This document shows positions 7,277-13,551 of a stretch of DNA of 14,821 bases, one piece after another. Under the pieces are notes generated by a model. It was not told where the DNA came from. It did no database searches and was given only the letters and a program-made list of their open reading frames with translations. The stretch is from an uncultured Thomasclavelia sp. Lineage in GTDB: Bacteria; Bacillota_I; Bacilli_A; Erysipelotrichales; Coprobacillaceae. Position numbers and translations under genes: made by a program. Position 1 is the stretch's first letter; each line of letters opens with the position of its first letter. Location: NCBI GenBank assembly GCA_910588165.1, contig CAJUOR010000036.1, positions 1 through 14,821 on the forward strand. Direction: 5' to 3'.

Positions 7277-8560
7277 GAAATAGAAAACAGTGGCAAATGA
7301 AAGACAGGTATTGACAATCAGTCCTCCTAACATACTGATAGCTACAGCGGTTACTTGGAATGTCGGAATGGTGAGATAAAGAATCGCTAAACTTGTCAGG
7401 CATTCGATGGTACAAATGACAAATTGCAGTTTGTTCTTAGATAAAGCGTGAAGGCAAGCCGATAATGGTGTTTGTAAATAGTAAATCAAAAAAGGCCAGG
7501 CAAGATATTGTAAAATAGCTGCACCGGAAGTAGTATCGTAAAATAGGTTTAAACAAGCTTCCGGGAAGAAATAAAACAGAATTGAGAAAGGTGTACCTAA
7601 ACCAAGACAGACAATTAAGGCAGTGAAGAGCTGCTTTTTTGTTTGGGCTATTTGATGGGTGGCAATGCTTTTGGTAAGTTTAGGTAAGATTAAACGGTAG
7701 ATGACTGAAGTGATGAAAGTAGGAATCATCAATAGACTTAAAACATAACCGCTCACAATACCGAATTGGGCATTGATTTGACTAGTTGAATAACCAAGCG
7801 CTAACATCTGTCCGTTAAGAATTAACGGCTCAATAAAGTTGCCTAGTGAATGCATCAATTGACTTGCGGTAACCGGTAAAGAAATAGAAAATATATCTTT
7901 GTATAAAACGAGCTTCTTGATTTCGGAAAGCTCTTTTTTTATCTGACGGGGCTTTTGTTTACTGAATAGTAACATAAATAAGGTGCTTGCCATTTCACCT
8001 GCCACCATCGCCAAAAAGGCAAAGCATACTTGCATATCCAAACTTAGATGGGGAAGGAATTTAAAACTTAATAACATCACAATGATGCGGATAAGCTCTT
8101 CCATAATCTGTGAAAAGGCAGGGGCGGCTAATTTTTCTTGACCTAGAAAAAAAGAACGCAGGGTGTTGTTGGTGCTGGCCATAGGGATAAATAAAGCTAC
8201 GGCTTCTAAAGCTAAAACCAGATGAACATTTTTCAATAGATGCTTGGCTAAAGGCGCCGAGAAGCCGACTAATAAGATGACCATGACAAGCGCATTTAAC
8301 CACGCCATCAATAAACCTGTGACTAAGACTTTTTTAGGATTGTATTTTGGGTCGGCACTTAATTTAAAGACAGCTCCCGGTATGCCCATTTGAGCAATGG
8401 TAATACATAAACTTAGCGTAGGTAAAACCATCATATACATACCTAAACCTTCGCTAGATAAGGTTCTACCTAAGATGATGCGACAGACCACACTTAACAG
8501 TTTGGCTGTACAAGTTGAAAATAATAAGAGAATGAAAGATTGGAAAATATTCTTTTTCGT
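7256..8560 (-). CDS. SpoVB-like oligosaccharide/lipid flippase, start codon apparently lost
   Basis: This is a polytopic membrane protein of the MVF/polysaccharide transporter superfamily, with about 12 hydrophobic segments. SpoVB/MurJ relatives flip undecaprenyl-linked precursors for peptidoglycan or surface polysaccharide. Typical N-terminal features are RIILGRTLSSEGLGMYMM and MGIPGAVFKLSA. The first canonical in-frame start is GTG at 8491, which has no ribosome binding site and would remove most of helix 1. The frame stays open upstream to ACG 8558-8560, giving TKKNIFQSFILLLFSTC and a complete first helix. AAAGGAAG (8569-8576, minus strand) is well placed for a start there, but the preceding triplet is TAG (8561-8563). 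Restoring one T would give ATG followed by ACG. At about 434 aa it is shorter than Bacillus SpoVB (about 518 aa). It may be expressed weakly from ACG or GTG, or be a young pseudogene. Confidence 0.82.
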   Translation of the reverse strand, partial: TKKNIFQSFILLLFSTCTAKLLSVVCRIILGRTLSSEGLGMYMMVLPTLSLCITIAQMGIPGAVFKLSADPKYNPKKVLVTGLLMAWLNALVMVILLVGFSAPLAKHLLKNVHLVLALEAVALFIPMASTNNTLRSFFLGQEKLAAPAFSQIMEELIRIIVMLLSFKFLPHLSLDMQVCFAFLAMVAGEMASTLFMLLFSKQKPRQIKKELSEIKKLVLYKDIFSISLPVTASQLMHSLGNFIEPLILNGQMLALGYSTSQINAQFGIVSGYVLSLLMIPTFITSVIYRLILPKLTKSIATHQIAQTKKQLFTALIVCLGLGTPFSILFYFFPEACLNLFYDTTSGAAILQYLAWPFLIYYLQTPLSACLHALSKNKLQFVICTIECLTSLAILYLTIPTFQVTAVAISMLGGLIVNTCLSFATVFYFLFLQKV

Positions 8561-8592
8561 CTAAAACACTTCCTTTATGTCGAAATTTCATT

Positions 8593-8598
8593 TATAAT
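8593..8598 (+). promoter_or_regulatory. -10 element of the comN-like gene
   Basis: A consensus TATAAT lies 30 nt before GTG 8628, preceded by a poor -35 region (near 8570-8575, TTCCTT). The 67-bp gap between the divergent flippase and comN-like genes must carry both promoters, so they overlap. Confidence 0.5.
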
Positions 8599-8630
8599 AG
8601 AATGAGTAAAGTAAATGGAGTGAGTAAGTG

Positions 8631-8921
8631 ATGAGATGGGAGCAGTTAAATGCGGATTTGCGTTCTGAACTAGATTTAATGTTAACGCTGAAAATGAAAG
8701 ATTTCCGCTCAAATCAAATGAGAAATATTACACGTGATCATTTGTTAGATTATTTGTTTAATGTCAAATGGAAAAGACGTGATAAAATTGTGACTTGTGA
8801 TATTGTGAATGATATTTTTGATGTAACCGCCAGTCAAATATTTGATTATTTGAGAAATGAAAGTATCAAATCCGCAAGACAAGCACGTATTGAAGATTTT
8901 AATGATTTAATCTCTCGATAA
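8631..8921 (+). CDS. comN: ComN-like post-transcriptional regulator
   Basis: The 96-aa soluble protein resembles Bacillus ComN (YrzD, Post_transc_reg family), which acts on comE mRNA for competence proteins and interacts with DivIVA. Features in common, from memory, are the size, an N-terminal helix with the SELDLMLTLKMKDF segment, the central LLDYLFNVKWKRR with its conserved Trp, and the IVNDIFDVTASQIFDYL segment. Its place between a spoVB-like gene and recJ matches Bacillus. GGAGTG (8618-8623) serves either GTG 8628 or ATG 8631; I chose ATG. No competence genes are in the window, so its target here is unknown. The stop codon overlaps a terminator stem. Confidence 0.75.
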   Translation: MRWEQLNADLRSELDLMLTLKMKDFRSNQMRNITRDHLLDYLFNVKWKRRDKIVTCDIVNDIFDVTASQIFDYLRNESIKSARQARIEDFNDLISR

Positions 8922-8942
8922 ACTGCATGAGCAGTTTTTTTT
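8920..8942 (+). terminator. Small intrinsic terminator between comN and recJ
   Basis: AAACTGC (8920-8926) pairs with GCAGTTT (8931-8937) around an ATGA loop, followed by T through 8942. It overlaps the comN stop and ends 2 nt before the recJ ribosome binding site, leaving no room for a recJ promoter downstream. Confidence 0.78.
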
Positions 8943-8960
8943 ATAGAAGGAGGAATGAAT

Positions 8961-10595
8961 GTGGAGTGGCAAATTTTAGAACCTTTGAATTATCGACAAG
9001 TGATGAAAGAAAAAAATGTGTCTTCCTTGATGGCAAAGGTTTTATGCTTTGGAATAGAAGATGTTGAAAAGCAGACCGAAATTCATGATTTTAGTTTGTT
9101 TTCAGATAGTGTGAAAGCTTTACAAAGGATTGAACAAGCGATTGCCAATGGCGAAAAAGTGGCTATTTACGGTGATTATGACTGTGATGGCATTATGGCA
9201 ACAAGTATTATGGTGCGGGCTTTTGAAATGCGTGGGTTAACTGTAGGTTATCATATTCCCGATCGTTTTAGTGATGGTTACGGTTTAAATGTAGAGCGTG
9301 TTATCCAAATGGCAAAGAAAGGTTATACATTGATTATAACTGTCGATAATGGTATTAGCTGTGTTGAAGCGGTAGCTAAGGCTAATGAACTAGGCATTGA
9401 TGTGATTATAACCGATCACCATGATTTACCTGACAATTTACCCAAAGCTTATGCGATTATTCATACGAAGCTTTCTCCAAGCTATCCTTTTAAAGCTATT
9501 TCGGGGGGATTTGTTGCGTGTAAATTAGCGACAGCTATGTTGCAAAAACAAGATCCGTATATTTATTGTTTAGCGGCGCTTTCAACGATTAGCGATATGA
9601 TGCCCATGGTTGATGAAAATCGTACCTTGGTCAAAAAGGCGTTAAAAGTGATGGAAAATAAACGCTATTTAAGTTTTGAATTGATGTTAGGGGAAAATCA
9701 GAAATATGATACGGCGGCTTTAGGCTTTAATCTTGCCCCTAAAATCAATTCGATTGGTCGCTTAAATGACGGTTTAAATCCGAATAAATGCGTTACTTAT
9801 TTTCGGCATAGCGATGCTTCTAGCCAAGAAGAGCGACAATTTAAAATGCAGTTTGTTTCATTAGCTACAAAAATCAATCAGTCAAGACAGCGTCTGACTA
9901 CTTCACAATATGAGGTTGCCTTAAAAAATATGCAAGAAATAGGTGGTGGATTGGTCGCTTGCAGTTCATCGTTTCACGAAGGTTTAGTAGGGTTAGTTGC
10001 CAATAAAATGACTAATCAATACTATCGTCCAAGCTTTATCGTTCATACCGATGAAACAACAGAGATTTATAAAGGTAGTGCGAGAAGTATTGAGGGTGTT
10101 GATATGCACGATTTGTTAAGTGCCATGTCTAAACATTTATTGGTATATGGCGGTCATCAGAAAGCCGGGGGCTTTTCTTTAAATAAAGCTAATTGGCGAG
10201 ATTTTTTAACTGATTTAGATGTTTACTTAACCAAAACATTGACTTCGGATTTATTAGTCGAGAAGAAGCAAGCCATTTTGATTGAAAAGGAAGATTTATC
10301 ATTAGCTAATTTAAAAGAGTTGGCTTCTTTAGAACCGTTTGGGCAAGAAAACAATCAGCCGATATTTTGTCTGCGTTTAGCTCGTCCGGATAAAATCGAA
10401 ACATTATCCGAAGGTAAACACTTAAAGCTTCATTTTAATATGCCTTATGGTAAATTAGCGGCTTTATGGTTCAGTCATGGAAGTGAGTATGACAATTTAT
10501 TAAAGATGGAACAATTTGAAGTTTATGGCGAGCTTTCTATCAATAAATTTAGAAATATGGAAACAATGCAGATGAATATCAAGGAAATTCGCTAA
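8961..10595 (+). CDS. recJ: Single-stranded-DNA-specific exonuclease RecJ
   Basis: RecJ is a 5'-3' ssDNA exonuclease for recombination and repair. Visible DHH-family motifs are DYDCDG (D72, D74, D76), VDNGIS, DHH (152-154), STISDM, and the DHHA1 part with HEGLVGLVANK, GSARS and GGH (397-399). A RecJ OB-like C-terminus follows, with LEPFGQENNQPIF and GKHLKLHF. The metal-binding Asp and His residues are intact. At 544 aa it lacks the extra C-terminal domain of Bacillus RecJ (about 786 aa). AAGGAGG (8947-8953) leaves only 1 nt to the in-frame ATG 8955 but 7 nt to GTG 8961, so GTG is the better start. There is no obvious promoter after the upstream terminator, so transcription probably reads through from comN. 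Confidence 0.95.
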   Translation: MEWQILEPLNYRQVMKEKNVSSLMAKVLCFGIEDVEKQTEIHDFSLFSDSVKALQRIEQAIANGEKVAIYGDYDCDGIMATSIMVRAFEMRGLTVGYHIPDRFSDGYGLNVERVIQMAKKGYTLIITVDNGISCVEAVAKANELGIDVIITDHHDLPDNLPKAYAIIHTKLSPSYPFKAISGGFVACKLATAMLQKQDPYIYCLAALSTISDMMPMVDENRTLVKKALKVMENKRYLSFELMLGENQKYDTAALGFNLAPKINSIGRLNDGLNPNKCVTYFRHSDASSQEERQFKMQFVSLATKINQSRQRLTTSQYEVALKNMQEIGGGLVACSSSFHEGLVGLVANKMTNQYYRPSFIVHTDETTEIYKGSARSIEGVDMHDLLSAMSKHLLVYGGHQKAGGFSLNKANWRDFLTDLDVYLTKTLTSDLLVEKKQAILIEKEDLSLANLKELASLEPFGQENNQPIFCLRLARPDKIETLSEGKHLKLHFNMPYGKLAALWFSHGSEYDNLLKMEQFEVYGELSINKFRNMETMQMNIKEIR

Positions 10596-10601
10596 AAAAG
10601 A

Positions 10602-10630
10602 TTGAAAAACAGTGATATTTTGACTATAAT
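10602..10630 (+). promoter_or_regulatory. Sigma-A promoter of apt-rel
   Basis: TTGAAA (10602-10607) and TATAAT (10625-10630) are separated by exactly 17 nt, a near-consensus housekeeping promoter. It lies directly after the recJ stop and implies a transcript start around 10637, about 20 nt before the apt ATG. Confidence 0.88.
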
Positions 10631-10657
10631 TTGAGTATGCTGAAGGAGGTTGTTTAT

Positions 10658-11170
10658 ATGGATTTAAAAAAATATATTGTAGATATTCAAGATTTTCCGA
10701 TTGAAGGTGTAACCTTTAGAGATGTAACACCGCTATTAAAGGATAAAGATGCTTATAAAACTTGTATTGATGAATTGATTGCTTATGGAAAAAAAGTGAA
10801 TGCGGATATTGTTATGGGACCTGAGGCAAGGGGGTTTCTATTTGGCTGCCCGGTTGCCTATGGTTTAAATATCGGTTTTGTACCGATTCGTAAACCCGGA
10901 AAATTACCAAGGGAAACAGTTGAAGTTTCTTATAGTTTAGAATATGGACAAAATACGCTTCACGTCCATAAAGATGCCATTCAAAAAGGTCAACGCGTTT
11001 TAATCGTCGATGATTTATTGGCGACAGGCGGCACAGTAAAGGCTGCCACTCAAATTATTGAACAGTTAGGTGGGAAGGTAGCAGGTATTGCCTTTGCCAT
11101 TGAATTAGAAGACTTAAAAGGTCGTGAATTATTAAAAGATTATGATGTCATGAGCTTAATGCAATATTAA
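10658..11170 (+). CDS. apt: Adenine phosphoribosyltransferase
   Basis: Apt converts adenine and PRPP to AMP and pyrophosphate for purine salvage in the cytoplasm. From ATG 10658 the protein is 170 aa, the usual length, starting MDLKKYIVDIQDFP with the typical FPIEGVTFRDVTPLL segment. It contains GPEARGFLFGCPVAY, the FVPIRKPGKLPRET loop, and the PRPP-binding motif VLIVDDLLATGGT (114-126; D118, D119). AAGGAGGT (10643-10650) is 7 nt upstream of this ATG. An in-frame TTG at 10631 would add 9 residues, but it lies in the promoter/transcript-start zone and has no ribosome binding site. The rel gene starts 28 nt downstream and is probably co-transcribed. Confidence 0.96.
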   Translation: MDLKKYIVDIQDFPIEGVTFRDVTPLLKDKDAYKTCIDELIAYGKKVNADIVMGPEARGFLFGCPVAYGLNIGFVPIRKPGKLPRETVEVSYSLEYGQNTLHVHKDAIQKGQRVLIVDDLLATGGTVKAATQIIEQLGGKVAGIAFAIELEDLKGRELLKDYDVMSLMQY

Positions 11171-11198
11171 GCTTTGGGCTGGAAAGGGGGCGGGAAGA

Positions 11199-13418
11199 AT
11201 GATTGCCGTAAAAAACGCTAAAGATACTGTAACGATTGCCGATGTTTTCGAATATGCCGGACAATATATCCATAATCCTGACAGTATCGCATTAATTCAA
11301 AAAGCGTATGATTACGTTATGGATAAACACGATGGTCAGACTAGGCGAAGTGGCGAACCTTACACCAATCATTTAATCTGGGTTGCCTACATTTTAGCAA
11401 CGCTGGAAACCGGACCTATGACGATTGCTGCCGGTTTGCTTCATGATGTGATGGAGGATTGTGGCATTAGCCATGAAGAGATGGTTAAAGAATTCGGTGA
11501 GGAAATCACTACGCTTGTCGAAGGAGTAACAAAGATTTCTAAAATGTCATTCAAAGATGAGCAAGATGTCTATGCGGAAAACCATCGTAAAATCTATATT
11601 GCTATGGCTAAAGACATTCGAGTTATCCTCATTAAATTTGCCGATCGTTTGCATAATATGCGAACACTTAAATATATGCCTTTAGAAAAGCAACAAAGAA
11701 TCGCCAAAGAAACTTTAGAGGTTTATTCGCCTATTGCGCATCGTCTTGGTATTAACGATGTGCGTATCGAATTGGAAGATTTGAGCTTGTTATATATTGA
11801 TCCTAAAGCTTATAAAGAAATCGCCGAGCTTTTAGAATCTAAACGTAATGAACGTAAACAAGCGGTTGAAGAAATGATGAATGAAGTGGAAACGCTTCTT
11901 AAAGAAAATGAGATTGATTTTAAAATCTTAGGTCGGGCTAAACATATTTACAGTATCTATAAAAAGATGTTTATCAAGCATAAACGTTTTGATGAGTTAT
12001 ATGATTTGAACGCTTTGCGCATTATCACTAAATCTAAAATGCAATGCTATGAGATTTTAGGTTTAATTCATGACCATTATCGACCATTACCCGGACGTTT
12101 TAAAGATTATATCGCTATGCCTAAACCCAATATGTATCAGTCTTTGCATACAGCGGTATTAGGTGTGAATGGGTTAATTTTTGAAATCCAAATTCGTACT
12201 GAGGAAATGGATGTTATCGCTGAGCGAGGTCTAGCTGCCCATTGGCGTTATAAGGAAAATAAAGGTTATTCCAGTCGCAATGAACAAAAGGAAATCGGGG
12301 AAAAATTACAGTGGTTACGCGATTTTATTACATTGTCAGATGATATTCAAAACAGCGATGCTAAAGAGTACTATAATGCTTTAAAAAGAGATATTTTTGA
12401 AGCCAATGTCTATGTTTTAAGCCCTAGAGGTAAAATTATCGAGCTGCCAAATGGAGCGACACCAATTGATTTTGCTTATCGTATTCATACGGAAGTCGGA
12501 CATAAAATGACCGGTGCTTTTGTCAATAATATTATGGTGCCAATTGATACTAAGTTAAAAACCGGTGATTTAGTGGAAATAAAAACAAACAAAAATTCAC
12601 CTGGACCTAGTGAAGATTGGTTGAAAATTGTGCGAACAGCAGGTGCTAGAAATAAAATACGTCAGTTCTTGGCTAATAAAGAAGCTGAAACACGTAAAGA
12701 TACGATTGAAGATGGACGAAAGCTTTTGCTAAATGAAGTGCGACATCGTGGGTTAGATGAAAAACAATATGCCGATGTGAAAACCTACGAACCGATTTTA
12801 AACAGTTTAGGAGCAAATAATTTTGATGATTTGCTTTATTTAATCGGTCGTAAAAACTTGTTAGCGTCTTCTGTCTTAGAAAAAGTGCTGCCTAAAAAGG
12901 AAAGCTTTATTGACAACCTTAACAAGATGTTGCAAAAAAATATTGCGACAAATGAGCGTCAAAAAGCTTCGGGAAGCGGCGTAGCGGTTAGAGGTGTAAC
13001 AGGTATGCGCATGGCGTTAAGTAAATGTTGCAACCCGATACCGGGTGATGATATTATCGGCTTTGTTTCCCAAGGGCAAGGCATTAAGGTGCATCGTAAG
13101 GATTGTCCTAATGTCAATACCGAAGAAGCCAAAAAACGCTTGATTGAAGTTTATTGGGATTATCCGAGTATTGAAAGTAAAAGGTTTGAAGTTGACTTGG
13201 AAATTGTAGGGGCAGATCGTACAAATTTATTAACGGATATCATTACTACCTTGGGCGCTTTGAAAATAAACATTTTAAGTGTTCATGGTGATGTTATTGA
13301 TATGACTGCCAAGGTTAATCTAAAAATTGCAGTCGACAGTTCTGAGCAACTTAAATTAGCCAAAGCTAATTTGATGAAAATCGTCGGTGTTTACGAAATT
13401 GAAAGAGTGATTCATTAA
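11199..13418 (+). CDS. rel: Bifunctional (p)ppGpp synthetase/hydrolase Rel
   Basis: The long RSH enzyme makes (p)ppGpp on starved ribosomes and degrades it otherwise. Domains in order: an HD hydrolase with H58, H82-D83 and D149 as likely metal ligands; a synthetase with RFKD (300-303), the RXKD form of bifunctional Rel rather than the EXDD of RelA, and MPKPNMYQSLHTAV; TGS (about 399-465, with ELPNGATPIDFAYRIHTEVG); a helical region; a Cys-containing RIS/zinc-finger segment (CCNPIPGDDIIGF, HRKDCPN); and a C-terminal ACT domain. At 739 aa it is full length, and both active sites look complete. A purine-rich GAAAGGGGG (11182-11190) lies 8 nt before ATG. The bifunctional form fits a genome with one long RSH. 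It is co-transcribed with apt, and a terminator follows. Confidence 0.97.
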   Translation: MIAVKNAKDTVTIADVFEYAGQYIHNPDSIALIQKAYDYVMDKHDGQTRRSGEPYTNHLIWVAYILATLETGPMTIAAGLLHDVMEDCGISHEEMVKEFGEEITTLVEGVTKISKMSFKDEQDVYAENHRKIYIAMAKDIRVILIKFADRLHNMRTLKYMPLEKQQRIAKETLEVYSPIAHRLGINDVRIELEDLSLLYIDPKAYKEIAELLESKRNERKQAVEEMMNEVETLLKENEIDFKILGRAKHIYSIYKKMFIKHKRFDELYDLNALRIITKSKMQCYEILGLIHDHYRPLPGRFKDYIAMPKPNMYQSLHTAVLGVNGLIFEIQIRTEEMDVIAERGLAAHWRYKENKGYSSRNEQKEIGEKLQWLRDFITLSDDIQNSDAKEYYNALKRDIFEANVYVLSPRGKIIELPNGATPIDFAYRIHTEVGHKMTGAFVNNIMVPIDTKLKTGDLVEIKTNKNSPGPSEDWLKIVRTAGARNKIRQFLANKEAETRKDTIEDGRKLLLNEVRHRGLDEKQYADVKTYEPILNSLGANNFDDLLYLIGRKNLLASSVLEKVLPKKESFIDNLNKMLQKNIATNERQKASGSGVAVRGVTGMRMALSKCCNPIPGDDIIGFVSQGQGIKVHRKDCPNVNTEEAKKRLIEVYWDYPSIESKRFEVDLEIVGADRTNLLTDIITTLGALKINILSVHGDVIDMTAKVNLKIAVDSSEQLKLAKANLMKIVGVYEIERVIH

Positions 13419-13441
13419 GTATCGGAATACCGATACTTTTT
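13417..13441 (+). terminator. Intrinsic terminator after rel
   Basis: AAGTATCGG (13417-13425) and CCGATACTT (13430-13438) form a perfect 9-bp stem with an AATA loop, and T continues to 13441. The stem begins within the rel stop codon. Confidence 0.92.
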
Positions 13442-13486
13442 GTTTATATGAATTTTGAACTATTAAAAATAGCAAGTATTTGATAA

Positions 13487-13526
13487 CATTATTTCATTGC
13501 TTTTAGAGGTAAGTTATGAAATAATG
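13487..13526. repeat. Perfect 11-bp inverted repeat upstream of the radical SAM gene
   Basis: CATTATTTCAT (13487-13497) and ATGAAATAATG (13516-13526) are exact inverted copies 18 nt apart. They flank and overlap a possible promoter, so an operator for a dimeric regulator or a transcript hairpin are both possible. There is no T run after it, so it is not a terminator. Confidence 0.6.
13497..13525 (+). promoter_or_regulatory. Candidate promoter of the radical SAM gene
   Basis: TTGCTT (13497-13502) and AATAAT (13520-13525) are 17 nt apart, at 4/6 and 5/6 of consensus. The -10 lies within the right arm of the inverted repeat and the -35 touches the left arm. A separate promoter is needed after the rel terminator. 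Confidence 0.45.
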
Positions 13527-13551
13527 ATTTTGTAGTGAATGGAGTGGAAAT

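Noticed and set aside
7137..7415. Minus-strand open frame across the DUF421/flippase junction (92 aa)
   Set aside because: It overlaps both conserved genes in another frame and encodes nothing recognisable.
8061..8303. Second minus-strand frame inside the flippase gene (80 aa)
   Set aside because: It is an out-of-frame shadow of the membrane protein; the main frame has continuous hydrophobic segments.
13417..13441. Hairpin after rel considered as a riboswitch or leader element of the radical SAM gene
   Set aside because: It is a simple perfect stem with a T run overlapping the rel stop codon, which is a standard terminator, with no conserved aptamer-like structure around it.
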